Part shown: positions 35,744-48,330 of the stretch, piece after piece
How positions within the stretch are numbered: position 1 is the first letter of the stretch
Layout of the letters: every line of letters begins with the position of its first letter
Source: Andrena cerasifolii
Lineage: Eukaryota; Arthropoda; Insecta; Hymenoptera; Andrenidae
Length of the DNA stretch: 64,000 nt
Assembly: GCF_050908995.1 (NCBI RefSeq)
Contig: NC_135121.1
Span: 17,980,001-18,044,000, forward strand
Direction of reading: 5' to 3'
Program-made: the position numbers and the translations under genes
Notes under the pieces: generated by a model
What the model saw: only the letters and a program-made list of their open reading frames with translations
Told to the model about the DNA's origin: nothing
The model's database searches: none

Positions 35744-37383
35744 GTGTTTTGGTAATTAGAATGTAAGTTACATGAAGATATCTATTAACAGTATCTATTT
35801 CTATTATATTTTGTAGATAAAACAGTCTAAGGCCGTGCGAAACGAATTCGCAACACTATGCGCACAATGCACAGGATCAGAGTCAGCAAAGCGCGATGTA
35901 AATATAGCAATGTGAGAGAAAAGTTGGACCGAGTCAATGCGATCTCGTTGGTGCACAAAAATGCATTGAGTACTAGTAATATGAACTGTTCAGCGCCAAA
36001 TCGATCACCTTTTGCACTCGACGTCGAGGATGTTGCAAACAAATTCATTCACAAAGGCAAATGATCCTCGATTCAGATAAAAATGAACTTCGTGCGATTA
36101 ATAGTTTTGGAGATGAGAAATTCATTTATAGAGTCGCTTTTAATGCAACATGCAAAAATTGCAGACTCCAAGTCGTGTATTTTATCCAAAGAGTGCAAAA
36201 AGTGATCGATTTTGCGTAGAATCAAAGACACTAGGGGGTGCTTAAATCTGAAATCTGAAAATGACGTACACATGGGAGAACAGAGGCCTGCGATCCACTT
36301 TGCAGTCAGTGCCAAGTTTATGACTCACTGTGTTTCGTTTATTCCTGGCGGGGATAACAGAGAGCTGTGTTCAGGCCGGGAAAAAATGATTCACGGTTGC
36401 AAAACGATTTGCAACTTACTAGTATATCGCTAGCGTTTACGCGTGTGGGTGAAACGTTAGGTGCAGCATTTTACCGCGGTTTCTTACACGGGCCTCGACT
36501 CTCGTTTACGAAAAAATGCAGCATCTGGTAAGCTTCTCGTTTCTTAACGGGATGATAGAGGGAACGGACATACAGCAGCTCCAGGCCATCGTAAACACGG
36601 ATTAAGGGAAATTTTCTGGTGTAACCTTACTAATGATCGTGGAAAAACAAATCCGCTGGACGCAGAGCTTCTGTTAATTGTCAACGGCCAAGCGAGATTC
36701 CCTGACCCATTGTGTAAATAATCCCACCGGCAATTATCTGTCCTGTTTGTTTTTGCTTTTTATCCCGCCGATGTTACTCTCTTAATATCCGGCCTGTGAT
36801 TCCTTCACCTGTCTCTTGGGTATGTTTTGTCCCGTCCGCGTAACTTACTCACGAATATCAACATTCACTATTGTTCCTGCAATCCTCAGCACCACCCTAT
36901 TTATTCCGAATACTCATCGCTCGGACAGCGAAGCATATTCCGCAGCGTACACCTCGAAACGACTGGTCAGTAATAAAGAATCGTCGTTCGCGTCGACAAG
37001 GTTGCTTTCCTACCTCTGAACAAAGTCCAACTGTAAAACACAAATTGTGCGCGAGCGTTTTACGCTCGCGAGTCGTAATTGAACGGGTCTACTGGAAGAT
37101 ATAAGTACTAAAGTGCGATTGAAGATTGAAACGATGCTTAAAATTATGATCAGACGTTATACGCGTGTAATTAGGCAGCTACGTATTCATTGCTGGATAC
37201 ATACCACGAATATAACTGTAGTGAGCTATAAATTTGAGATTGCATGATGTCTGGATTGTATAAAAGTCGATACCCAGGACAAATTTATTACGTGGTTACG
37301 TTAAACTCATAACCAAGAGTTCAAAAGATCTCACCGAAGTTTCCAGTTTCTATGTGATCAATAAATAATTGAAAAAACCCTTG
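35744..37383. other. Unique sequence, no supported gene
   Basis: AT-moderate sequence with short overlapping frames (35827-36048 on minus, 35858-36064 on plus). A perfect small hairpin CGCGAGCG-TTTTA-CGCTCGCG lies at 37050-37070. Nothing else is recognised. Confidence 0.45.
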
Positions 37384-37498
37384 TAGAAAACACTGTAAGT
37401 GGCCAAAAATCAAATACTATACTGTAGTATTCCCACTGCCACGAAGAACATTTTTCAATAATTTTCTCTTTTAATTTTGGCACCTACAGTGTTTTCTA
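37384..37498. mobile_element. Very small TA-flanked MITE, 111 bp
   Basis: The ends read GAAAACACTGTAAGTGGCCA at 37386 and, reversed from 37496, GAAAACACTGTAGGTGCCAA, an inverted repeat of about 23 bp with one gap. TA flanks both sides (37384-37385 and 37497-37498). The centre holds AATACTA/TAGTATT, so the whole element can fold. Non-coding; Tc1/mariner-like by target site. Confidence 0.75.
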
Positions 37499-40400
37499 TA
37501 ATGACCCTTCGACTATGTTCTTATAACAGAAAATACGGGCGGATTAAAATAAATAACTGATCTCGGAGATCAATCTAACGGCAAGAAAGCTCTCGAATCT
37601 CCTTCGCGAAAGCACAACCCGGTGAAATACTCTAAGAAGCTGCAACCCCGAATGAAATTTATTTAGAACAGGCCATATCGCCTGCTCGGGAAGGACAGAA
37701 ACGACACGGAGATGAGAAGTTCTATTTCGGTTGGAGGAACGGCATCGACGAGGCTCGTCGATAGACGAGGAACGAATTGACGATGCCTAAGCACATTAGC
37801 CAAGAAAATTGCGATCGACGAACGGCCAGGAGTCTAACGGCGGTGAAAAAGCACGACAGTAAATCGCTATAATGGCGTCGCGACGGGGGGACACTCTTTT
37901 TGCCGGAGTAGGTAGTCGGGGAACTTTTTGCAAAATTCTCGGTCCACGGGGATGGAGCTGAGAATTTAGAGAGTGAGCGCCAACGGATTTACGAAGTGAG
38001 GAAAGATCGCCCGGCCATTTGTCTCGCTCACCTAATTAACTGCCGCTGCAGGACCAAATAAAGTCAGCCGATTTAATAACAATTTCGCCGCCGATGTTAA
38101 CGAGACGTTCGTCCATTAATTTCGGCAGCAGGCGTGGCGCATCCGCGCGAGCTACCCGCGCACGCACCGTTTTCTTCCGTGGTATCGTATTTTTAGAAAG
38201 AATACGGGAAAGCGAGGGTAATCGCTCGTTCATAAAGTGTTATGCTCTCAGCAATTTGGACACAGCGCTCGGATCCTTAATAGACTCGTAAATAGTTGCC
38301 AACACCTCCGACGCACCTACGTGATTTATGTGCGCGCGTACAGCGTCGAAATAACTTGTATCAAACGGTTACATTTTTCTGCACGGCTGTCGGAATCGGT
38401 CGAACCGAATTAGACCTGCGATTTATGCCGCGCTGCGCCTACCGCGACCACCGGAGTGGTCCGTGCGCCCTAGGGCCTTAAATCTTTATCCGAGAAAATC
38501 CAGCACCGCGTTTCGTGATGAAGTATCTTCAGGTGCGCCTACTAACTAGCGAAACTTCGTTTGCTATGAATTATATTTGCCCTCGCGTCGCGAGGTTCGC
38601 GGGGCATTCCTAATCGTGCAGCGCTGTTCTTTTAAGCAAATTGCGGTTTGGCACAGAGCGGCCGGATGTATTATTCGTGATTCGTGGCGGAACGTCTAAT
38701 TCCGTCCTCCTTTATAGTTGAGAATCCCACATTACGAAGGCACGGGGACTAATAGACACCGCTGGATCGATAACGCGAATTCCACTTGAAACTTCAAACG
38801 TTACCCGCTTCGTCACACCTTCTTAATCAACGCGATCGCGCCGTGTTCGCCGGCGAAACGTCCGAGCGAAATTCTAAAGGCACATATTTCTAATTAATTC
38901 TCCACCGTTAAACCGATCTTCCACGGCGAAGGTACTTGAAGAATTTTTTTAACAGCGTCGAATAAACTGCACGTTCCTCGCCTATTTACTCGGTCGCGTT
39001 TTAGTCTGACCAAGTACGGTAATAAATCTCCTCAAGGCAGTCGACTCCCGCTATATACATTTTCTTTCCTTTCGCCGAGATTCTCCGAGGGCTTGAATTT
39101 AATTAAAATATTCTATGCGCTTCTTACGCCGGCATGAAGTACGGGGGGGGGGCTGTATTCTTTCGAGTATAACATTCATTTTGCGAAACACTGTGGAAAA
39201 AGGCCGTGATCCTACGTCTCCTTCTGAGGCGCAAGTAAATCGATAGGACGTATATTAAAACTGTTTAACGATAAAGGGAACAAGATGAAAGGCGTTGGAA
39301 TTAATTGACTCGTCTTTACACGCAGGATGCAAGGCGCTATTGCAATTTCACTGTTAGTTATATCTGCAACGTAACTTATCCAGCGTTACGCAGTAAAAAT
39401 TCATTTATTAAAATTAATCATTCTCAACAAAAGACGCGGAGTCTTTGAACATAAGTGCCAGATAAATTGCTGATCGAAGTACAAAGTGTGCGAAACGAAA
39501 CGAATGAAAACTCGAATATCGCAATTTGACGTCGTCGAGAGCGATTGCATCGAAGCCAAAATAGATGGATGCCTACTCATTTGTGTATTTATTCCTAGAG
39601 GAATATCGTATCGACGAGATTCCACGACAAATTTTCTGGCAAACACTCAGCGAAGCAGAACGAGGACATTTTTGGCTTCGAAATGACGTTCGTCCCGACC
39701 CTCTGCGGTTGAAGTAACGTTTTCATTCATCGCGGGTCATTTTGTTAAGTCCGCGAGGCTTACAGCGGGCCATTCGTGTGACGCGCGAGCACGGAATGTC
39801 CCCCGAAATTCATTGGAATATCGTACGCCGAGCGAGAAGAGCTTACCAGCCATTACTGGAAATTTTCGCTGACGTACGTTGGGGAGCTTTCGCGAAATCG
39901 CCGTTATACGTTGCGTATACTATAGGCAGTGCACGTTTACCATCGCGTCCTCTCGTTATCCGCTGAAATATGGTGTTAATATTAGCTAGTTAAAGCGCGT
40001 TCCGTGTCAGACACGGTCGAAATTAAACTTTGCGTGCCACAAATGTCGAAGCTCGCTATAGCGGTCTTTTTGAGCACACATGCGCGACAATGCGTGCAGA
40101 GGTGTGTCAAAAATATTCAATTAAAAAAAAATACAGAAAAACTCTACAGCGAAAAAGCTGCCAAGATAATTCATAATATAACTGCTTGTATTTAAATTCA
40201 ATAATATAGCAAGTGGTTATATTAACACCGTAATAGATTTTTGTTGGAGGAAGGTGGATGAAACATCCTTCGTCAAACATCACGTATCTTCTATCAACGG
40301 AAGGCACCCTCCAAGTGTCTAATATTGATCGCGACGAACCAGTGAATATCTTTTTTTTATATTTCACATTTGCCGCACGAAATCTAAGTTCCATCAAACA

Positions 40401-41990
40401 AGGATGAGGGCAGCGCGCAATAAACTTGCAGCTCCGCAGTTGGCCGTTCACGCCCAGTTACCCGCGTATCACGGACCATTGTTTCAAATGGAGTAACTTA
40501 ATGCATCATCTACGAGTTGATGACACAGCGCGGATTAGTCTAATTTGAGTTGTTCCACGTAGCCGTACGGTTCCACGAAGAAAACTTTGCATGAGATGGA
40601 GATCACAGTGGCAGGTATTATTCTATGTATATTGCGTGTACGGGATATTTCGCCAAGTCCCTAACAACCGCCCCCACACGCTGCTTCCGGAAGCCGAGGC
40701 ATGGCAATTCCATGGAGCAACGTGCATTCTGAAAAGTCGACTACTTGTGGTTAAATACGAATCCGCTGTTGTGCAGTCCAAGTGTCTATTTTCACCTAAA
40801 TTTAATTTTTACTTACATCGAGCGAAGCTCTATAATTTCTATAATTAAACACCTGTGCTACTTGCATTTAAAAAAATATCAGTAACTTGTCCCACATTTT
40901 GCAATTGCATGGTCAAGTATGGACGTTTGAACTCGATGAAAATCCCCTGGAAGTCCCTCCGAGATTCACCCATCACAGCAGGGAATCATTGACAGCTGAA
41001 CTTCGATCCTCGTTCCCTATCAGCTGCCACCAAATAACGCGGAAAAGTCCGGCCACCTTCCCTCCGCGTCTGTTATCACGGAAAACAAAATCGGTCCGTG
41101 AGCCGAGTCGACAGCATCCCAACGAAAGCCCCTCGTTTTCGAAAATTCCCGAGGCTCCGTCGGTAATTCTGGAAGAGGCCAATTGTGCGGACGAGGAACG
41201 GTGAAACGTGAAAAAAAATAGCTGACAGATAGCCGAACTGAATGGTGTTACCGTCGGCGAAGCCCGTAGATTACTGTGCGGGGCCATGGAATTTCGGTTT
41301 TGACGGACGGGTCTGTTATTACCGTCATTCCGGTCTCTCTCCGAGCTTCTGCTACGTTAATCCTTTCGTCATCGTGTTCAGCTTCGCGTCACCGTCCATC
41401 GAACTGTTTTAATGAGATGCCCTGCCCGTGCAGCTTCAACTTTTCCCCCCGTTTCGCAAATGGAATTTTTAATCTGCCCCCACACCCCGCGTTCGTCCTT
41501 TGTTTCATTTTTCGGTGATTAATGCTTGGTGTTGGCGTTTCGGTAATTACTCGAGGCTGATTACCAGCTTACGTGCCCTTTGTGACTATAAAATTATCAG
41601 TGGCTGCTCCGATACATTGTTAATATTATATGAATCATATCCGACTTGAATAGCCAGGGTTTCGAGCAGCTCAAATATCAGGAAGAATTACTCAGGGATA
41701 TCTTCACTTAACCGAAGGGGAAAAGCTGAGAGGCTCAGTGGAAAATAGGCACGAGCTACCGTTTTATGATTTTAGAGGAAAGCAAGTTGAAGGAAAAATT
41801 GTTTTCATAGCGAATGGGGTACCGAATTCTAATTAATTTAAAGGGTACTTGAGATAGATGCTAAATGATAACTACTATCAAATTTTATGTGAAAAATTAA
41901 TTTTATTAGGTCACGTGTACCCAAGGAGCCGAGTGGCATGGACCATTTCAGAGGCATGTAGCGTTTTCCACTACGCACTTGTCTTTTTAT
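37499..41990. other. Unique sequence, no supported gene
   Basis: Mixed composition. A 10-G run sits at 39143-39152. Frames at 40107-40451 (-), 40887-41204 (+) and 40973-41287 (-) overlap and have no recognisable product. No splice-supported exon or repeat element was found. Confidence 0.45.
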
Positions 41991-42722
41991 TTAAGGGGTT
42001 ATGCCTACCTGTAAGTTCTGAGAACACAAGTATTTTCGGGATTTTTGTTTTCAAAAACTCGAAGACTTTTTTTAATAAACGGTTGTATATTCGAAAGTAT
42101 ATATTTTGAGGTTCTTGTAGTTTTTTTTTGCAATGCGATATCTAAATAAATAATAGAATTATAGGCGATCTCCTGGCAGCGTTTTTTTATTTCAGCACTT
42201 TACGGTGACCACTGTAACATTGACCTGGATCATCAGAAATAAAAAATTCGAACAAATTTAGTTACTATATTAGATTGTCCAGTCCTTAATCATGGTTTTT
42301 TCATTTTATTTTACAGATGAAAAATTATGAAAAATGCGAGCGATTCTGTGGCGAAAATCGATACTTTTGCTATGAGAACCCGCCATTTTATAGCATATTA
42401 ATTTTTCGAGATAATGAACGATTGAGTTAACGACTAGATAATCTAATATACTAACTAGATTCCCGCGATTTTTTTACTTGAGATGAACCAGGTCAAAGTT
42501 AGAGTGGTCACCGCAAACTACTGAAAAAAAATCGCTGCGGGGAGATTGCTGATATTCCATTGATTTATTTATATTTTCCATCGCAAAAATTACTACAATT
42601 AGTTTAACACGTACACTTTCGAATACATAAAGCTCTGATTAAAAAAGCCTTCAAGTCTTTCCCCGAGAAATTCCCGAATATACATGTTTTTGCACACCTC
42701 GCAGGTAGGCATAACCCCTTAA
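41991..42722. mobile_element. TTAA-flanked foldback element
   Basis: TTAA is present at 41991-41994 and 42719-42722. The first 21 bp of both ends are identical in inverted orientation (TTAAGGGGTTATGCCTACCT). Weaker but continuous symmetry runs at least 230 bp inward, including TTCGAAAGT, AAATAAAT and GCGGTGACCACT-type matches, and on to TATTAGATT near 42267 and its mirror. Most of the 732 bp is thus a diverged palindrome. No transposase frame is present. It is piggyBac-like only by target site and by the TTAAGGGG start it shares with the elements at 9698, 52287 and 61792. Confidence 0.85.
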
Positions 42723-45700
42723 TATGATTCTGCTCGGTGAAACGTACCCGCCAGTGGTAGGATTACACTACATTGCAGGAACGAGTTACCTGTACAAAGA
42801 AACGAAAAATGCTATGCGGCATGTGCCATTCTCCACTGGGCCCCTCCGTTGTTCCCTAAAATTCACATCTTCGACTACAAAAGTCCCCTCTTGCCTGACC
42901 TCTTCACCACGCTGCCGAGCAAGAAATCGTCCGGCAAGCGGCACGGTAACTGAGAGAGGCTAGTCACGACTCGAGAACCGCGGCGGAGCTACCGCGATGT
43001 TCCTTCCGGGACACATAAATTGCCTATAAACGATATTATGCAGATCTACAAGGAAGGTAACCGTAGCAGGGGCAATCATCTCAGATAAGGCATACGAGAA
43101 AAAGTTTCGGCGAGATAAAAACTTCCCGCATCGTCCTGGTAGATTTAAACCATTCGGCCCCCGGTTTTGATACGATCCAGGAATACAGCCAGCCCACAGC
43201 TAGGGGAGCGTTCGCCGTCCTGTGGGGCCCCCCCTTGCCCGTGGCTCCCGCCTTCGCCAGATAACTTTTCCTTCGAGCCGCGCGTTGCCATTTTCCAATT
43301 AACGTCTGATAAAGGACTTCCCGCGATTCCGCACGGCAGGGCTGGGGGAAGCCTTGCGCTACACGCGAGCACTCCCAGCCAGAAGTAATTGGGTTATATC
43401 GCGCGAGGATTTATTGCGCGAAGAATGCAAGGAGGGATTCTGATTCCTCCGCCGGCTCGCAGACGGCGTGGCGTTTCCTCTTGCCGTCGCGGCGGCGCAA
43501 ATCGAATTAAAATTCCGCAGCATCGTTAGGGCCCTCGTGCAAGTGTCTGAAGGAACGTCAGGGAAAGAATATACCTACCGGCGTTCCGCGTGCTTGCGTG
43601 ACTGCGAGAGTTTCAGGGTCGTTCCGAAGGCAGGCCGGGAAGGGAGGTGAATTGCTCTTTCTTCCCCCTTCGTGCCGCGCCGCTACTTAGACGGTCAAAA
43701 ATCCGTAGCTCGCGTGGCGATTTAAACGAGGCCGTGTAGGAACGCTGCCGCGACTCTGCTGGCGGTGCTGGGTCTTCGGTATTCGAACGGAGACGTTAAA
43801 AGCTGTTCGACAGACCTCGGTGTTCCTTGGATTCTATGCACGCGCGGTTAATCTGTGTCAAGTGGTTGAGAAACGTGCGAACGGATCAGCGTGTTGAATA
43901 CGTCGTTAAACTCACAGCCAGGATAACGTAGAATCGAACTTGACTAAGGGTGAATTGTAGAAGACTCTACAATTGCTCGGATCATTACAATGACTTCTTA
44001 AAAGTTAATACCTTACTACCACTTCCTAGAATGTCGATCTCTCCGACCTGGAGCAAGTAAATAATGGCTGACAGCAAACCTTGTCATATCACTTTTCCAG
44101 TATCGAAAGCAACCCCCCTGTCCACGTCCAAGAGACACAGCCTCGTATACCTCGGGAAGTCGAAAAGTTGAAGCTGCTCCGAGGATGAGGGACACTTCAA
44201 AAGAAGAGGATCGAGTCGGATGTTTGTTTTTCGTTGAAGAAGCCCATCTACAGCCACCCCGCGGCAGCGGATCTCCGTCTTTCCCCGGCAGTGCTCCACC
44301 TAAGAAGGATCGATTCGTCTAAGGGCAACGGCTATCCGTTAACGGGACGGAATAGCCTCGGGGGAGAGATCCTGAAGCGTACAGACCGAGCTCACGGCGC
44401 GGCACGGTGCCTCGCGCGCCAACTCAGCCCCAAATTAATGCCTGTCCCTGGCAGTAACTTATCCGCCGCCCCGCTATATTATGGTCCACGATCGTCGTCT
44501 GCTGACGAATGGCCGACTATTTTCTTGCGAAGCTTTCACTATTCCTCCAGCTTGCTCCGAGGGAATAGTTCCAAAGGGCTGCAGTGGAACTCGTCGGTGT
44601 AGGTTCGTGTTTTGAGGGTTCGCGACGAGTTTGACAACTGGGCGGTAGCCCGGGGTGTAATTACCGCTGGGAGGTTTCGCTGTTTGAAAATGGCGAAGGT
44701 AATATAAACTTTGGTAATTCGAATTCCATAGTCCAAGTATCAACATCCCCCTGTGTGCACCGATTTAATTAGCGAATTTACAGAAAGGATGGTGCAGCTT
44801 TCTTTTCAGTTCGACACTTCTCTTCTCGCTTTGTACCACTGCTGCCAAAAGACTGAGGAGCCATTATCGATACCCATTTCAAACGTCGTCAGGCAATTCG
44901 TTTCCCATCTTCAAAGCTATCCTGGCGCTGTGTCTTTGGAAACAATTTTGGAAAGTTATCGGCTGTTAAGACAATCGACGTTCCTCCTGTCAAGTTAACA
45001 CTCCCTCTAGCGGAACAATATATCACAGAACGGCACGGTACAGTTATTACGATCCACGATTGCTGACTGTGACAAATGACCAACTATCTCCCTGCAGAGC
45101 CTTCGTTCCTGCACTACCTAAAATAATTAAATTAACCGGAAGTCTTGGAGTTACATCCAAAATGACTGTACGCTTTCGCATAAAACTTGAATCTTCTCGA
45201 CTGTTCCACTTTCAACTATTGCATCGCAACCCAGACCAGTTGATATCTATTCCTTAATCATGCGTCAGTGCACACTTTAATCAGCCTAAAATTTTCACGG
45301 GTGGAGGCAGAATAACAGTCGAGTACAAGACAGTAGCACAATTATTGATATCTTCCACTGAATTCAACCCTCTTCGCATAACTACCAGACGCCACACGAA
45401 GCCCAAAATAATTCATTAACAAATTATCATCCCTCCAACGATCACAGCCCAAAATTCACCGCCAATCACCTCGCTGATATTCTAAAATCTCTCCTAAACT
45501 CTGCCACCCTTAACACGGAACAGCCATCTTTCACAGGACAATTGAGGACTGATTTCTCCTTTCGTGGCCGCGGCACAATTATCGATTACGTAATCACGAG
45601 TCCCCGCGCGAGTGGGGCGAATGTGATCAGCGAATTGGCCGAGAAGCAGCGCGAAATTGAAGGAGGAAATCGGGTCGATGGGTCGTGCCGCGGCGTAGTA

Positions 45701-47765
45701 GCTTTCATCGCGCGTTAACATCGCTCGTTTCTTTCTTTTTTTTTTCTCTCCCCCTCCTCGCGGCGGTGGTTTTAGGGTTGTTGCGATAGGTCCCGGCACA
45801 TCCGTGACCGCGTCTGCATACCTTGGCCGGCTGCCCGAACCGGGCTTTTCTATTCGTCGAATACCTAATTCACCGTATGTAGTCAGCGCGCCGTGGCCGC
45901 GTGTTGGAGGCCTGCGATGCACCGCTAACCTTCTTCTCTTAAACTGTGCGCGCGGTAAAACACGAGAAAAGAAACGACGGCCACGCGTAATCCGACCTGA
46001 CCTGCGCCTCCGCCTGCGAGTAACGACCCCTCGTGTAAACTAGTGCCGCATTTAGATTTTTACGAGCACCGACTTCGCCCGGTGTGCCATCCGCGCTTCG
46101 TTTCGCGAGTTATCGTTCACGAGCGCCCGGTCAAATTCGAAAACTGCCGGCGCTAATTATCTCCATCCCGAAGCGATTCGCTGGGCAAGTGGATCGATGC
46201 TTCATAGTTGCGACGAAGTAAAATTCAACCACCGCAAAATGCGTCGTCCTTCCCTCGATGCTCGGCTACTGTCCGGTTCCGTCCAACCGAGTGGTAGAAA
46301 CTCGAAACCCAATAGTCCCAGGCAGCGAGCGGTGGCAGCGTCGACAATTCCACGATTTACTTGAGGTTCGGGGACCACCGGAGCCGTGCCTCGTCACGAA
46401 AACGTGAACGCGAAAACGGAGTGGACCCCCGTCAGGCGAGCCGTCGTCGGATCGACTAATTTCACCGGCGTCCTTGGAGCTCGGGCGCAATTAAATCTCG
46501 TTTCGCTGGGAGCGAGGGTATCGCAAACTGTTTAGAGACCGGTTCACCTTTCCATTGAACGGTTCGCGCGGCGTGGATCATCGACGGGCCCGTCGCCTCG
46601 GTTGTTCCCAGCAACGGCATCCGACGGCGTCGCTTTGCAGCTCGGTAATTAACTTCCCCGTGCAAACGAATCGAGTGGAGGCCGCGCGTGGCGATGGCGA
46701 GAGCCGCTGTTGCGAACGCGAGGCGAGCCAAGTCGATTGGCCTAATCGTAATTTCGCCGGGACGAACAGCCCCTACAGGACCAATAATCGTTTCACGGTC
46801 ACTGTAACCGTGGAAATTGCCCGGCAGGTTAACCGTAATTACGATCGTTCGTTATACGCGAATCACGCGGCCGCCTGTCCCCGCTCGGCCATTAACAACG
46901 TTCACGTAAGAATAAACGACGCTGATAACGACACGCGGCCGTACCTGACACTCTCGAGCCTGGTTTTTAAACGCTGCTTCTCTGACGATGACTGCGGTAC
47001 CTACGAGTCACGTTTGCCTTCGCGCAGCTTCAGCGGCTGAATGGATGAGAATTGTCGCCCACGCGCGGTGGAAGATACAGACAATTACGGATTTCTTCGC
47101 GAAACACTGTCACGTTCATTCGACGACATCACACGCGTAGTCTTATCTCTCGTGTTTGAATTAAGGATCAGGCGATGCCTTGACTTGGCTCTGCCAACCC
47201 ATCGTACTATTCAGTTTATGAGTCTTCTTTTATGAATCTTCCTGTTATAATAATTCTATTTCCTTGGAAATTCGTTCGTTGTTATCCCTCTCCTCTTTTA
47301 AACGCCCTACCCGCTCCTTTATTCTTATCCACTTTCCTTAACTTTCTTATATGTACTTCTTGCCTCCTTGTCCTAGAATCGTCTGTCCATCTTTTAGCTT
47401 CAAGCTTAGTGTTGTGTATAGGGTTAGGTATTAAAACGGCAGTAATGCTGAATCTCGTTGTGAATTATTTGTAATTGGTCATGCGATGAAGATATTAGAG
47501 ATAATGTCTTTAATCAGAGATGTTATTATTATGATAGCTTAGGTATCAAGAAAGCAAAAGCGAGGCAGTGGCTTTCACAGTGAATTATTCTCGTATTATA
47601 AACGAAGTGAAATGCAATTGTAATTATGAAAAACAAGATTTAAATTCTTAAAATCTTTCTTCTTTTTCCTATTCTATTTCGGGTCAGGCATAATAGCAGC
47701 TACGCTGAGCCTCGCCCATTCTGTTATTTGCTATAGTTACTGCTTCTGTATCATATCTATCTATA
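42723..47765. other. Mostly CpG-rich unique sequence, weak exon candidates
   Basis: A plus frame after the acceptor-like GAATTTACAG (44783) gives a 69-residue peptide from an ATG at 44789 to a stop at 44998. A 161-codon frame at 46555-47040 crosses a donor-like CAC|GTAAGAAT near 46907-46908. Neither has a recognised domain. A T-rich run lies near 45727. 47210-47765 becomes AT-rich, with two loosely similar segments near 47420 and 47685 (GCTGA..CTCG). Confidence 0.4.
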
Positions 47766-48118
47766 TCTATACTATTGTATAAAGAGAGAGCCGATTTTTA
47801 TGTTCGCGCAAAACTCATGACTTATTGAACCGATCCTCCTGAAATTTTAACACGTTATTCCTGGATACTCTAGGTCGAACACAGGCTATGTAGCATGTCT
47901 AAAAAACGCGTTATTAACATGGAACGAAAAAGCGCCTGGTATATGCTGCGCTGGAGGGAAAGTAAATCTCCCATAGGAGAGAACGTTATCTTTTCCGAAA
48001 TATTATGAAGAAATTAACCTTTGTCTTGAAATACTTAATTCCCTTAAAAGATATTAATTCTAATAAACATGAAGCAGTCACGCTGATATTCGGGCGAAGC
48101 CGACACGGGGGACGCTAG
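47766..48118 (+). mobile_element. Possible Helitron-like non-autonomous element
   Basis: The segment begins TCTATACTATTGTATAAAG after an A and ends with TCGGGCGAAGCCGA, a small hairpin, followed by CTAG at 48115-48118. TC at the 5' end and a hairpin plus CTRR at the 3' end are Helitron features. The opening phrase and the GGCGAAGCC motif resemble a repeat class common in insect genomes, as far as I recall. Against it, the base after CTAG is A rather than T, and no other copy lies in the window. Confidence 0.35.
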
Positions 48119-48138
48119 AGTGTTGGAATAAAGACGAT

Positions 48139-48164
48139 TTATTATTATTATTATTATTATTATT
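48139..48164. repeat. ATT microsatellite
   Basis: About nine ATT units follow GGAATAAAGACGATTT. An AATAAA signal just before a simple-sequence tail is what the 3' end of a non-LTR retrotransposon can look like, so this may be the tail of an older insertion. The next element begins immediately after it. Confidence 0.85.
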
Positions 48165-48165
48165 A

Positions 48166-48330
48166 AATCATATAATCTGGCAATGCCCCTTGCTCGATAA
48201 CCAAAGAATAGAATTAATTAAAAGATTAAATAACTGCAAACTGCGTCTACCACTAGATATAAGATTAACAGTAAACCCACCATCGAAATTTGTAGTACAC
48301 TTCCTAAAAAAATGTAATCTGAAAATATAA
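48166..48330 (+). pseudogene. 5'-truncated non-LTR retrotransposon ORF2, C-terminal end
   Basis: A frame of 54 codons ends at TAA 48328-48330. It opens NHIIWQCPLLDNQRIELIKR, which matches the H-x4-C plus QR pattern at the C-terminal zinc-knuckle end of I/R1/Jockey-type ORF2 proteins, just after the reverse transcriptase domain. The family normally has a CCHC set, and the preceding cysteines are missing here, so the copy is truncated at its 5' side next to the ATT tract, as target-primed reverse transcription often leaves. Sequence after the stop to about 48480, ending in an A-rich run, is probably its 3' untranslated part. The family assignment is from pattern memory. Confidence 0.55.
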
